Shown here piece by piece: positions 8,341 through 16,570 of a DNA stretch of 64,000 nt. The stretch lies in NCBI GenBank assembly GCA_047601745.1, contig JASGIS010000001.1:4340001-4404000 (forward strand), written 5' to 3'. The translations under genes and the position numbers were made by a program. The notes below the pieces were generated by a model. The model did no database searches and had not been told where the DNA came from. It saw only the letters and a list, made by a program, of their open reading frames with translations. Source of the stretch: JAKPAM01 sp047601745. GTDB lineage: Bacteria; Pseudomonadota; Gammaproteobacteria; Burkholderiales; Burkholderiaceae_E. How positions within the stretch are numbered: the stretch's first letter is position 1; each line of letters opens with the position of its first letter.

Positions 8341-9637
8341 CGCCGGGCTCCGGAACGCGGACCGGCGGCGCGCGTTCGAGCCAGTCGTCCGGCCGCACGG
8401 TTCGCCAGAACTTCCAGCGCTGGCGCCTGCCGATCCGCAGCGTGACCTGGCGGCGGTCGCCGAACAGCACGACGTCCAGGCGGTCCAGGCCCTCGGGCGG
8501 GCCGTCGGCGCAGCCCAGCTCGCGCAGCCACGGCGCGAAGCCTCGCCAGCCGGCGTCGAAGCGTGCCGGATCGGCCAGCGGGTCGACGTCGGGCCACAGA
8601 TCGGCGACGAGCACGGCGCGCGCGGGCACGCCTCCGGCGTCGCCGGCGTCGCCGGCGGACGTCTGGCGGACCGGATCGCCGACCGGATCGCCGACCGGAT
8701 CGCGGCCTGGGTCGTGGCCTGAGTCGTGGCCTGAGTCGCGGTGCGCGGCGAGGCCCGGGCCGGCGCCGCGCCGCCGGGCCAGCCAGCGGCCGATACCGGC
8801 CGGGCCCGGCTCATCGGGCGCGATCGCGCACAGCCGGGCCAGCCCCCGGATCGCCGGGGCGTTGCCGGCCAGCAGCAGGTCGTGCCGGCGCGCCGGCGTC
8901 GCGGTCAGACGGCCCTCGACCCAGACGCTGTTGACCGCGGGCGCGCCTCGCTGCGCGCGCGCTTCGTTGACCGGGTGTTCGAACCACGTCATCTGGATCT
9001 CGTTGAGCAGCCGCCGCCACGGACGGGTCGCCGCATCGCGCGACAGGTAGGCATCGACGCTACGGCCGATCGCCTGCCGCGAGCCGGCGTCCTGCGTGCG
9101 CGGCAGCCGCTCGGCGGGGCCGCCCAGATACCAGCGCAGCGGCGTGGCGACCGTCAGCGTCAGCCCCTGCTCGTCGAGCAGCGGGCGTACCGCGTCCGCC
9201 AGCGCCCGCGCGTCGTCGATCGACAGCGCCAGTTGTTCCGGGTCGGTCAGCACCAGATGGTCGCGGCCCGTATGCAGGTGCACCGGCGTCAGCCGGATCA
9301 CCGGCGGCGCCAGGCCGTCGAGCGCGGCCGATGCCGCCTCGATCGCGTCATCGGCGGGCATCCGCAGGCATTCGCGCAGCCAGCGCTCGTGCGGCAGTTC
9401 GTGGGCGACCAGGCTGTCGTCGTCGAGCCGTGCGACCAGGTCGGCATGCCGCCAGGCCGCCGGCCAGTGCGCGGCGATCGACGTCGACGCCGGCAGGCCC
9501 GCGGCCGACAGCGCGCCCGGGCACAACAGCGTCAGCGGGGCGGCCGCCGACGCGTCGCCGGCATCGGCATGACGGGATTCGGCGCGGTCGGAATCGGCGC
9601 GGGCAGTCACGGCAGGGTGGAGGCGTATCGAAAGCAC
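8333..9637 (-). CDS. RpfE-like / phosphoglycerate mutase-type protein upstream of recJ
   Basis: This protein of about 434 residues is of the type found just upstream of recJ in beta- and gamma-proteobacteria. It is called RpfE in the Xanthomonas rpf cluster and is often annotated as phosphoglycerate mutase-like. No catalytic role can be read from it. Recognisable stretches are HWPAAWRHADLVARLDDDSLVAHE, the MTWFEHPVNEAR segment and the C-terminal WKFWRTVRPDDWLERAP. Between residues 300 and 335 a 12-bp tandem repeat encodes GHD/GDPV repeats. The start is uncertain: GTG 9637 is the longest option. It overlaps recJ by 8 bp and is divergent from lolC. Confidence 0.75.
   Translation of the reverse strand: MLSIRLHPAVTARADSDRAESRHADAGDASAAAPLTLLCPGALSAAGLPASTSIAAHWPAAWRHADLVARLDDDSLVAHELPHERWLRECLRMPADDAIEAASAALDGLAPPVIRLTPVHLHTGRDHLVLTDPEQLALSIDDARALADAVRPLLDEQGLTLTVATPLRWYLGGPAERLPRTQDAGSRQAIGRSVDAYLSRDAATRPWRRLLNEIQMTWFEHPVNEARAQRGAPAVNSVWVEGRLTATPARRHDLLLAGNAPAIRGLARLCAIAPDEPGPAGIGRWLARRRGAGPGLAAHRDSGHDSGHDPGRDPVGDPVGDPVRQTSAGDAGDAGGVPARAVLVADLWPDVDPLADPARFDAGWRGFAPWLRELGCADGPPEGLDRLDVVLFGDRRQVTLRIGRRQRWKFWRTVRPDDWLERAPPVRVPEPGDA
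8668..8740. repeat. 12-bp tandem repeats inside the RpfE-like gene
   Basis: Two adjacent arrays occur: ACCGGATCGCCG about three times (8670-8705) and GTCGTGGCCTGA about two and a half times (8711-8737). Being multiples of 3, they change only the number of Gly-Asp-Pro-Val and Gly-His-Asp-Ser units in the protein. Confidence 0.8.
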
Positions 9638-9702
9638 CGGCGGTCCGGTGCGACGGGTAAGCGTCGATTCTATGGCAAACTCGCACCGCCTCCGGAGCCT
9701 CC

Positions 9703-10971
9703 GTGTCGATTCTGTCCCGACTACCGTTCGAATATTTCATCGGCCTGCGCTATACCCGCGCGGGCAAACGTTCGGGCCGGCGCAACGGTTTCATCTCGTT
9801 CATCTCGATGCTGTCGATGGCCGGCATCGCGCTCGGCGTGGCCGCGCTGATCACCGTGCTGTCGGTGATGAACGGTTTCCAGAAGGAGGTGCGCGACCGC
9901 ATGCTCGGCGTGCTGTCGCACATCGAGGTGCTCGCCGGCCGCCAGCCGCTGATCGACTGGCAATCGGTGCTGCGCCAGGCCAAGGTCAATCCGCGCGTCG
10001 TCGACGGCGCGCCGTACGTCTCGGGGCAGGCGATGCTGACGCACGAGGACAGCGTCAAGGGCGTGATCGTCCGCGGCATCGAGCCGGCCGAGGAAGTGCG
10101 CGTCACGGATTTCGCCAAGTCGATGCAGGCCGGCTCGCTCGATACGCTGCAGCCGGGCCGCTTCGGCGTGGCGATCGGCAAGGAGCTGGCCAACATGCTG
10201 CTGCTGCGCGTCGGCGACCGGCTGACGTTGATCGCGCCGCAGGGCACGCTGACGCCGGCCGGTGTCGTGCCGCGGCTGCGCCAGTTCACGATCGTCGCGA
10301 TCTTCGATTCCGGGCACTATGAATACGACACCAGCCTCGTGCTGATGAACATCCAGGACGCGGCCAAGCTGTTCCGCGTCGAGGGCGTCAGCGGCATACG
10401 GCTGAAGACGACGTCGATGATGGATGCGCCGCAGATCGCCGAGGAGCTGACGCACCAGCTCGTCGGCGACCTGTACGTGCGCGACTGGTCGGCCGAGAAC
10501 CGCAACTGGTTCGCCGCCGTGCAGATCGAGAAGCGGATGATGTTCATCATCCTCGCGCTGATCATCGCGGTGGCGGCGTTCAACCTGGTCTCGATGCTGG
10601 TGATGACGGTCACCGACAAGCAGGCGGACATCGCGATCCTGCGCACGCTCGGCGCGTCGCCGGCCAGCATCATGAAGATCTTCGTCGTGCAGGGCGCGCT
10701 GATCGGCTTGATGGGCACGTTCGCCGGCGTGCTGCTCGGCGTGCTGCTGGCCGACAACATCGGCCCGTTGATCGCGACGATCGAGCAGGTGTTCGGCTTC
10801 CAGGTGCTGCCGGCCGGCGTGTACTTCATCAATTACCTGCCCAGCGACCTGCACGCCAAGGACGTCGTCGTCATCGGCCTGGTGTCCTGCGTGCTGGCCT
10901 TCGTGTCGACGATCTATCCGAGCTGGCGCGCGTCGCGCGTGCGGCCGGCCGAGGCGCTGCGTTATGAGTGA
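9703..10971 (+). CDS. lolC: Lipoprotein-releasing ABC transporter permease LolC/E
   Basis: This is the inner-membrane permease of the LolCDE complex, which extracts lipoproteins for transfer to LolA. At 422 residues it has an N-terminal membrane segment (FISMLSMAGIALGVAALITVLSV) after the LolC/E signature YTRAGKRSGRRNGFISF. A large periplasmic domain follows, then three C-terminal membrane segments of the FtsX/MacB type and an ending in PAEALRYE. GTG 9703 gives the usual MSILSRLPFEYFIGLRY start. It overlaps lolD by 8 bp. Only one permease gene is present, so it probably acts as a homodimer (LolF-like). Confidence 0.95.
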   Translation: MSILSRLPFEYFIGLRYTRAGKRSGRRNGFISFISMLSMAGIALGVAALITVLSVMNGFQKEVRDRMLGVLSHIEVLAGRQPLIDWQSVLRQAKVNPRVVDGAPYVSGQAMLTHEDSVKGVIVRGIEPAEEVRVTDFAKSMQAGSLDTLQPGRFGVAIGKELANMLLLRVGDRLTLIAPQGTLTPAGVVPRLRQFTIVAIFDSGHYEYDTSLVLMNIQDAAKLFRVEGVSGIRLKTTSMMDAPQIAEELTHQLVGDLYVRDWSAENRNWFAAVQIEKRMMFIILALIIAVAAFNLVSMLVMTVTDKQADIAILRTLGASPASIMKIFVVQGALIGLMGTFAGVLLGVLLADNIGPLIATIEQVFGFQVLPAGVYFINYLPSDLHAKDVVVIGLVSCVLAFVSTIYPSWRASRVRPAEALRYE

Positions 10972-11662
10972 TCCGGTGCGGGATTCGGACGTCGTGCTGT
11001 CGTGCCGCGGTCTGGGCAAGCGCTACGGCGACGGTCCGCGGGCGCTGCAGGTGCTGCACGACGTCGAGCTGGACGTCCGGCGCGGCGAGCGCGTCGCGAT
11101 CGTCGGCGCGTCGGGCTCGGGCAAGAGCACGCTGCTGCATCTGCTCGGCGGGCTCGACCAGCCCAGCGCCGGCAGCGTGACGCTGGCCGGCCATCGGCTC
11201 GACCGCCTGTCGGACGCCGAACGCGGCACGCATCGCAACCGCCTGCTCGGCTTCGTCTACCAGTTCCATCATCTGCTGCCCGAGTTCAGCGCGCTCGACA
11301 ACGTCGCGATGCCGCTGCGGATCCGCCGCCTGTCGACCGCAGCGGCCCGCGACGCGGCCGCCCGGACCTTGCAGTCGGTCGGGCTCGGCCAGCGGCTGAC
11401 GCACCTGCCCGGCGAGCTGTCCGGCGGCGAGCGGCAGCGGGTCGCGCTGGCCCGCGCGCTGGTGACCGAACCGCTGTGCGTGCTGGCCGACGAGCCGACC
11501 GGCAACCTCGATCGTCAGACGGCGCGGCAGGTCTTCGCGCTGATGACCGAGCTGAGCCGCGCGTCGGGCACGAGCTTCGTGATCGTCACGCACGACCTGG
11601 AAATGGCCGGGCAGGCCGATCGCGTGCTGCGGATGCGGGATGGGCGGCTGACGGCCGATTGA
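10964..11662 (+). CDS. lolD: Lipoprotein-releasing ABC transporter ATPase LolD
   Basis: This is the ATPase of the Lol exporter, with 232 residues. Visible motifs are Walker A GASGSGKST, the Q-loop FVYQFHHLLPEFSALDNV, the LolD-specific linker LTHLPGELSGGERQRVALARAL with the ABC signature, and Walker B VLADEPTGNLD. The ATG lies inside the 3' end of lolC (8-bp overlap), so the two are translationally coupled. Confidence 0.97.
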   Translation: MSDPVRDSDVVLSCRGLGKRYGDGPRALQVLHDVELDVRRGERVAIVGASGSGKSTLLHLLGGLDQPSAGSVTLAGHRLDRLSDAERGTHRNRLLGFVYQFHHLLPEFSALDNVAMPLRIRRLSTAAARDAAARTLQSVGLGQRLTHLPGELSGGERQRVALARALVTEPLCVLADEPTGNLDRQTARQVFALMTELSRASGTSFVIVTHDLEMAGQADRVLRMRDGRLTAD

Positions 11663-11786
11663 GCGGTTCAGGCGGGGCCGGTAGGGACGAGGCCTCTGAT
11701 GCCGACTGATGGGGCCTGCGGCGGCCGGCGGCGCGCGAGCGCACGGACTGTGCGGTTTCGCTGCGGATTCCGAGGACGCATGACGG

Positions 11787-12575
11787 ATGCTGATCGACAC
11801 GCACTGCCACCTGGATGCCGCCGAGTTCGACGCCGACCGGCTCGACGAGGCGCACGCGGCCCGCACGGCCGGCGTGCGCGCGATCGTGATCCCGGCGGTC
11901 GCCGTCGACAACTTCGATCACGTCCGGCAGCTCGCGCACCAGGTCGATGGTGCTTATGCGCTGGGCATCCACCCGCTGTTCGTCGAACGATCGACGCCCG
12001 ACGATCTCGTCGCGTTGCGCCGCCTGGTCGAGCAGTCGATCGGCGATCCGCGGCTGGTCGCGATCGGCGAGATCGGGCTCGATCACTTCGTGCCTGACGC
12101 CGATCGCGAACGGCAGATGCTGTTCTACCGCGAGCAGTTGAAGATCGCCCGCGATCACGACCTGTCGGTACTGCTGCACGTACGGCGCGCGCAGGATCCG
12201 GTGCTCGCGCAGTTGCGCCGATTCGGCGTGCGCCAGGGCATCGCGCACGCGTTCAACGGCAGCCGGCAGCAGGCCGACGCTTATCTGGGCCAAGGGCTCG
12301 CGCTCGGCTTCGGCGGCGCGATGACCTTCGCGCGTGCGTTGCAGATTCGCCGGCTCGCGGCCGAGCTGCCGGACGACGCGCACGTGCTCGAGACCGACGC
12401 GCCGGACATCGCGCCGGCGTGGCAGCCCAGGGAGCGCAACTCGCCGACGCAGTTGCCTCGGATCGCGCAGGTGTTCGCAGAGCTGCGCGAGACGACGCCG
12501 GAGGAGGTGGCGCGGCGGACCGGCGAGAATGCGGTGCGCGTATTGCCGCGGCTGGGGGCGTTGTTGCGGGCTTAG
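11787..12575 (+). CDS. tatD: TatD family metal-dependent deoxyribonuclease
   Basis: This is a 262-residue TIM-barrel hydrolase of the TatD/YcfH family, a metal-dependent DNase. Metal ligands are visible in MLIDTHCHLDAAEFD (the H-x-H pair), GEIGLDHF (Glu), LLHVRRAQD (His), AHAFNGS (His) and LETDAPDIAP (Asp). It follows lolD by 124 bp. In Burkholderiales this gene is usually followed by comEC; here about 8.8 kb of other genes lie between. Part of it is duplicated at 15642-15949. Confidence 0.95.
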   Translation: MLIDTHCHLDAAEFDADRLDEAHAARTAGVRAIVIPAVAVDNFDHVRQLAHQVDGAYALGIHPLFVERSTPDDLVALRRLVEQSIGDPRLVAIGEIGLDHFVPDADRERQMLFYREQLKIARDHDLSVLLHVRRAQDPVLAQLRRFGVRQGIAHAFNGSRQQADAYLGQGLALGFGGAMTFARALQIRRLAAELPDDAHVLETDAPDIAPAWQPRERNSPTQLPRIAQVFAELRETTPEEVARRTGENAVRVLPRLGALLRA

Positions 12576-12640
12576 TGGCGGCGGATCGGTGCGGGCTGAT
12601 TTCGTCGATGTTTGTTGTCGCGTGCGACGCAAGCAGCGGT
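12380..12640. repeat. Duplicated tatD 3' segment, copy 1
   Basis: The last about 75 codons of tatD plus about 65 bp after its stop codon recur at about 15712-16010 with only scattered differences. This copy belongs to the intact gene. Downstream it runs into a remnant of an antitoxin gene. Confidence 0.9.
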
Positions 12641-12674
12641 GCGGCCAGGATCTGTCTCCAAGGCCGCGTGATGC

Positions 12675-12786
12675 AGCGTCAGCCTCTCCGCCAGCGGCTT
12701 GTCCGCCATGCGCGCGGCGAAACTTGCCAACACCGCGCCGTTGCGGAACAGCGAAACCGCCAGCGCCACCCGGACGGTAGGCAAGT
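12675..12786 (-). pseudogene. Remnant of a Phd/UPF0175-type antitoxin gene
   Basis: On the minus strand about 35 codons encode VRVALAVSLFRNGAV.ASFAARMADKPLAERLTL, which matches the middle of the intact antitoxin at 16567-16929 (VRVALAVSLFRNGAVSAGFAARMAGKPLAEMLTL). Both ends are missing: upstream it abuts the frameshifted ParE gene, downstream it runs into the duplicated tatD flank. It is a broken duplicate, not a working gene. Confidence 0.8.
12739..12759. repeat. 21-bp direct repeat R21, copy 1
   Basis: A 21-bp sequence starting CGTTGCGGAACAG and ending CGAAACCG occurs here, at 15559-15579 and at 16740-16760. All copies derive from the antitoxin codons for LFRNGAV. Copies 1 and 2 bracket the ParDE/GNAT/MocR segment. 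Confidence 0.9.
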
Positions 12787-12801
12787 TAGATGCTTGGCGA
12801 T

Positions 12802-13105
12802 CTACACTGCTGGAGAACGCCAGTATCCTGGTCGTCTGCGATGGTGGCTGATTGCGATGATGATGATCGCATCGGCGGTCAGAGCGAAGACAATGCTGAA
12901 AGGAAACCGCTTCAGGACGAAATGATGGTTACCGTCTTCATCGGTCTTCCACGAGGCAGGCGAGGAAGCGAGGCGGGTCGATGGCGTCAAGGACCTCGGT
13001 ACGAAAGGATTCTGCTGCCTTGCGACTCCGAGTCTGGTACCACTTGAACGATTCGATGATGTCGACTTCAGCCGATTCGCTGAGCCGTACAGGAAGGTGG
13101 TTCAC
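12802..13105 (-). pseudogene. ParE/RelE-type toxin, interrupted by a single-base frameshift
   Basis: The N-terminal half (MNHLPVRLSESAEVDIIESFKWYQ...VLDAID) is in one frame from GTG 13105. The C-terminal half (RLASSPASWKTDEDG...LKRFPFSIVFALTADAIIIIAISHHRRRPGYW) is in the next frame. The break is at a CCC run (12975-12977 on the plus strand); removing one C restores a 100-residue ParE-type toxin ending at 12802. As read, translation stops at 12938 after 55 residues. The GTGA overlap with the antitoxin stop supports the start. It is either a true inactivated toxin or a sequencing error. Confidence 0.82.
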
Positions 13106-13326
13106 AATGCGAGAAGGCGGTTCCGAACCTCGGTCCACGGAACAAGACGAGCCCTGCCTGCTTCGATGTCTTCCTTTCGGCGGCGAATCTCGTCACGCCA
13201 TGCCTCGGCGATGCTTTGACAATCCTCGCCCTCCAGACTATCCAGGAGGGCGACGACAAGTTCGGACCGCTCGTCAGGGGGGAGAGCCAATACCGTGTCC
13301 AGCAAGGCGTCAGTTCGGGCATTCAT
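13102..13326 (-). CDS. Antitoxin of the ParD-like addiction module family
   Basis: This small protein of 74 residues begins MNARTDALLDTVLALPPDERSEL and contains LVVALLDSLEG and EAWRDEIRRRKEDIEAGRARLVPWTEV. That is the pattern of the 'putative addiction module component' antitoxins (TIGR02574-like) paired with ParE/RelE toxins. It is directly upstream of, and overlaps by 4 bases, the toxin remnant. ATG 13326 is chosen because the family begins there; the frame extends 14 codons upstream. An antitoxin with an inactivated toxin can persist without selection. Confidence 0.8.
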   Translation of the reverse strand: MNARTDALLDTVLALPPDERSELVVALLDSLEGEDCQSIAEAWRDEIRRRKEDIEAGRARLVPWTEVRNRLLAL

Positions 13327-13594
13327 GGTTGCCGAGCCTCCACATATGAACCGCAGCCAGTCTAGCATCCTGGGCGGTTCGCATATAACTGATCGCTACA
13401 CGGACAGTTGACCCGGCCGCCCACGTGCTGCCGGTGGCGGGAGAGAGTCGACGACGGTGGTTTGCGGCCAGTGCGCGACGTGTTCGAGTCAATGCATCAA
13501 CGGTCGGGGACGGCCCCGGCAAGTACACGAATCGCGCGTCATGGACGCCCATGGCGGACAAGGCACGGCATGGATAGGGGCAGGAATTTGGGGC

Positions 13595-14026
13595 CTATAG
13601 CGCCTCGATGAATCGCATCGCCTTGGCGAGCAAGCCTTGACGAAAATAGAAGCGCTGCGCCAGCGCATTGCCCAGGCCTGTATCGAGTACCAGATGAGCG
13701 CAGCCTTGCCGCCGGGCTTCCTCTCGAACCGCCTCGATCAGCGTCGTGCCCAAGCCGTGGCGGCGGGCATCTTCAGCGGTAACGAGGTCATCGACATAGA
13801 GGAACCGTCCATGTATCAGGTTTTCCTGGACGCGATAGCCCGCCAATCCCATGACCTGATCATCCTGCCAGGCGGCCAGCAGACGATAGCCTTGCGCGGC
13901 TTGTCGGCGGGCCTGCGCAATGAATGCGGGAGCGCTCGGAAGATGAGGCCGTAACTCCCGCATGACGCCGAAGCAAGCCAAGTAGTCCTGATCGCTGTCG
14001 ATGAGGCTCAATCGAAGGGTGCTCAC
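13595..14026 (-). CDS. GNAT family N-acetyltransferase
   Basis: This 143-residue protein has a complete GNAT fold. The acetyl-CoA pyrophosphate loop is visible as EDARRHGLGTTLIEAV (R/Q-x-x-G-x-G/A) after the strand YVDDLVTA, and the C-terminal GNALAQRFYFRQGL motif is typical. The substrate is unknown. It is divergent from a MocR-type regulator 91 bp away, and such pairs often mean the regulator controls the enzyme. Its codon usage is less GC-extreme than the flanking core genes, which fits acquired DNA. Confidence 0.9.
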   Translation of the reverse strand: MSTLRLSLIDSDQDYLACFGVMRELRPHLPSAPAFIAQARRQAAQGYRLLAAWQDDQVMGLAGYRVQENLIHGRFLYVDDLVTAEDARRHGLGTTLIEAVREEARRQGCAHLVLDTGLGNALAQRFYFRQGLLAKAMRFIEAL

Positions 14027-14117
14027 GTTGATTTCCTTGTCGTGGAGCCGCTAGTGTCGAAAAATAATGACCTACTAAAAAGGTGCAAGAATTGAGAAAA
14101 TGAATAGGGCATGATTG
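14027..14117. promoter_or_regulatory. Divergent promoter region between GNAT and MocR genes
   Basis: This 91-bp gap is clearly more AT-rich than its surroundings (for example the run cgaaaaataatgacctact followed by aaaaaggtgcaag), as expected for overlapping divergent promoters. No convincing consensus -35/-10 pair or palindromic operator could be fixed by eye. Confidence 0.4.
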
Positions 14118-15542
14118 ATGGACACGCAGCGCCCGAGGCCAGGCCGAAAGCACGATGCGCCGATTTATTTGCAGTTGTATCGACGTTACCGGGACGCAAT
14201 CTCGACAGGAAAGCTTCGCCCCGGCGATCGAGTGCCGTCCGTGCGCAGTCTCGCCAGTGAACTGAATCTGGCGCGCGGAACGGTCGAAATGGCCTACCAG
14301 ATGCTGACCAGCGAGGGTTATTTCCTGGCACGTGGTCCGGCGGGCACCGTCGTCTCACCCCGGTTGGAGAGTTTCGGCGAGTCGGCACATGCGACAACGT
14401 CCGAACGCCTTGCCTCGGCATCCTCGCGACCGCAGGCCGCGGTCGGTCAGATCCGACCTTTCCAACTCGGCTTACCGGCGCTCGATGCGTTTCCACGCAA
14501 GACTTGGGCACGTTTGGCCGGGCACAACTTGCGCGTCCTGGATGCGGCCGCCATGATCCATCCCGACCCGGCGGGCCATGGGCCGCTTCGGCAAGCCATC
14601 GCTACCTATCTGGGTATCTCGCGCGGCATCGCCTGCACGCACGAGCAGGTGTTCGTCACCGCGGGCTACCGGGGCGCTCTGGAACTGGTATGCCGCACGC
14701 TGTTGCGATCTGGCGATGTCGGATGGTACGAAGACCCGGGCTATCTGTTGGCCCGAGAGTTCCTGGAGCGCGCGGGTATGCGCCTGGAGCCGGTGCCCGT
14801 GGATGCGGAAGGTTTGAACGTGGATATCGGCCGACAACGGGTCGCCGACGCGCGTTTCGCTGTCGTGACGCCTACGCACCAAAGTCCCATGGGGATGGCA
14901 CTGTCCTTGCCACGGCGATTGCAACTGTTGGAATGGGCGAGACAACGCCAAGCGTGGATCGTCGAGGATGACTACGACAGCGAGTTCCGCTACCACGGTC
15001 GGCCGCTTCCCGCCCTGAAGAGCCTGGATGGCGACGGACGGGTGTTGTACACCGGCACTTTCAGCAAAGTGCTGTTCCCCGGCCTGCGTCTGGCCTATCT
15101 GGTCGTGCCTGAACCACAAATCGGGCGGTTCCGGGATGCGGTGAATCACGTTTGCGGTCCGGGGTCGATCCTGCCGCAAGCAACGGTCGCGGATTTCATG
15201 AAGCAAGGCCACTTTGCCCGTCATCTGCGCAAGATGCGTTCACTGTATGCGGCGCGGCGCGGCTATCTGGTCGATGCTCTCTCGCAGGCGTTCGGTTCGC
15301 GCCTATACGTCCAGCCTCAAGCGGGGGGTATTCATGTATTGGCGAGGCTGACTCACCAAGAGGATGACAAGACCCTGGCTGCGGCGGCGCAATCCGATGG
15401 ACTCGCCATTCAAGCTTTGAGCCGGTGGCAAATCGGCAAAGCATCGCAAGGCGGGCTACTTATGGGATTCGCCAACGTAGCCGAACCGGAGATGGCGAAA
15501 ACGCTGACATGCCGATTGCTGGCTGCGATCTCGTCGAAGTGA
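14118..15542 (+). CDS. MocR/PdxR-type transcriptional regulator (GntR HTH fused to aminotransferase domain)
   Basis: This 474-residue regulator has an N-terminal GntR winged helix (about 15-80: LQLYRRYRDAISTGKLRPGDRVPSVRSLA, then the ARGTVEMAYQML recognition helix). It is joined to a fold-type I aminotransferase domain. The PLP-binding lysine is Lys317 in TGTFSKVLFPGLRLAY, and the PLP-contact DDYDSEFRY is present. MocR proteins sense amino-acid or PLP-type ligands, usually controlling a neighbouring divergent gene, here the GNAT gene. ATG 14118 is preferred to the in-frame TTG at 14115. Confidence 0.93.
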   Translation: MDTQRPRPGRKHDAPIYLQLYRRYRDAISTGKLRPGDRVPSVRSLASELNLARGTVEMAYQMLTSEGYFLARGPAGTVVSPRLESFGESAHATTSERLASASSRPQAAVGQIRPFQLGLPALDAFPRKTWARLAGHNLRVLDAAAMIHPDPAGHGPLRQAIATYLGISRGIACTHEQVFVTAGYRGALELVCRTLLRSGDVGWYEDPGYLLAREFLERAGMRLEPVPVDAEGLNVDIGRQRVADARFAVVTPTHQSPMGMALSLPRRLQLLEWARQRQAWIVEDDYDSEFRYHGRPLPALKSLDGDGRVLYTGTFSKVLFPGLRLAYLVVPEPQIGRFRDAVNHVCGPGSILPQATVADFMKQGHFARHLRKMRSLYAARRGYLVDALSQAFGSRLYVQPQAGGIHVLARLTHQEDDKTLAAAAQSDGLAIQALSRWQIGKASQGGLLMGFANVAEPEMAKTLTCRLLAAISSK

Positions 15543-15558
15543 AGGCGAGAAACCGCGT

Positions 15559-15579
15559 CGTTGCGGAACAGCGAAACCG
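15559..15579. repeat. 21-bp direct repeat R21, copy 2
   Basis: This is an identical copy of the antitoxin-derived 21-mer of 12739-12759. It lies 16 bp after the MocR stop and is immediately fused to repeat A, so it marks a recombination junction. Confidence 0.9.
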
Positions 15580-15640
15580 GAAAATCTGTCGCGAAATTGG
15601 CAGATATCGCCGAAGTGGCCTCCTACATTGCCGCCTCGGA
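15578..15640. repeat. Repeat A, copy 1
   Basis: About 63 bp (ggaaaatctgtcgcgaaatt... through a CCTCCTAC-ATTGCC stretch) match 17149-17211 with one single-base gap and a few mismatches. Copy 2 lies just upstream of the DUF1254 gene, so this copy is probably a displaced fragment of that upstream region. Confidence 0.88.
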
Positions 15641-15641
15641 G

Positions 15642-15949
15642 ACTGCCACCTGGATGCCGCCGAGTTCGGCGCCGACCGGCTCGACGAGGCGCACGCGGCC
15701 GGCGTGCGCGCGCTGCAGATCCGCCGGCTCGCGGCCGAGCTGCCGGACGACGCGCACATGCTCGAGACCGATGCGCCGGACATCGCGCCGGCGTGGCAGC
15801 CCAGGGAGCGCAACTCGCCGACGCAGTTGCCGAGGATCGCGCAGGTGTTCGCCGATCTGCGCGAGACGACGACGGATGAAGTGGTGCGGCGAACCGGCGA
15901 GAATGCGGTGCGCGTATTGCCGCGGCTGGGGGCATTGTTGCGGGCTTAG
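15642..15949 (+). pseudogene. Internally deleted second copy of tatD
   Basis: The segment joins the tatD 5' end (from codon 7, CHLDAAEFGADRLDEAHAA, then GVRA) straight to its 3' end (LQIRRLAAELPDDAH to GALLRA stop). About 150 codons are missing between them. The remaining frame is intact to the stop at 15949. There is no start codon for a TatD product and all middle metal ligands are lost, so it cannot be a functional nuclease. The 3' flank (15950-16010) is duplicated as well. Confidence 0.88.
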
Positions 15950-16060
15950 TGGCGGCGGATCGGTGCGGGCTGATTTCGATGTTTGTTGTCGCGTGCGACG
16001 CAAGGAGCCATGCGACCGAGATCTATATACAAGCTAGCGTGATGGCCGAAGGCTTCGCTG

Positions 16061-16570
16061 CTATTCGCCGATATCGGCCAGCACTGCGGCGATTACCGAA
16101 GGCCCGATGAAGTAGCCGCTCTGCGTCAGGCGTTCCAGCAGGGGACGGGCCGCAGGAATCAGCCCTTCCGTTCTCGCCAGTCCGACGACTGCTGCGGTGC
16201 CGATGAAGGCGATGCCCCGACTCCTGGCTTCCAGCCGTCCGGCGCGGTCGTCGATCACCAGCAAAGCGGTATTGCCCGAATCGCGCCAGTAACAAGCAGC
16301 GTGGATGGCACTTGCTTCACCCGCATCGACGCCAGGATTCAGTGGGTGCCAATCACCAGGAGGCTCATCGAGGACTTCGATCCAGCCGTCGGCCAGTGCT
16401 CGCGAAAAAAGCCGAGCATCCGGGAAATCGTGGCCGGGAGGCAGGATCTCGTCATGCACGGTGCGCGTCACGCACACGCGCCCGAACAGCCTGCGCAGAA
16501 CGGATAGCGAATCGATACGAGCCAGAGCGATCAGTGGCCCGGCATCAGCGATGATGACACGACGGCTCAC
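16061..16570 (-). CDS. DUF3368 PIN-like toxin
   Basis: This protein of 169 residues starts at GTG 16570, which overlaps the antitoxin stop as GTGA. Features are an N-terminal VIIADAGPLIALARID (Asp of the PIN-like site), a central DAGEASAIHAA with acidic residues, and LLVIDDRAGRLEARSRGI toward the C terminus. These are the DUF3368 hallmarks, a PIN-related nuclease family usually paired with UPF0175/Phd antitoxins. RNA cleavage is inferred from the family. ATG 16591 is an alternative start seven codons earlier. Confidence 0.85.
   Translation of the reverse strand: MSRRVIIADAGPLIALARIDSLSVLRRLFGRVCVTRTVHDEILPPGHDFPDARLFSRALADGWIEVLDEPPGDWHPLNPGVDAGEASAIHAACYWRDSGNTALLVIDDRAGRLEARSRGIAFIGTAAVVGLARTEGLIPAARPLLERLTQSGYFIGPSVIAAVLADIGE

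Noticed and set aside
13310..13611. Small open frames on both strands between the antitoxin and GNAT genes
   Set aside because: No ribosome sites, domains or coupling; their composition is not gene-like. The interval probably holds only the antitoxin promoter.
15425..15949. 174-codon open frame including the tatD fragment
   Set aside because: Its first two thirds overlap the MocR 3' end and junction DNA with no coding character; only the tatD-derived tail is recognisable, and that is a pseudogene.
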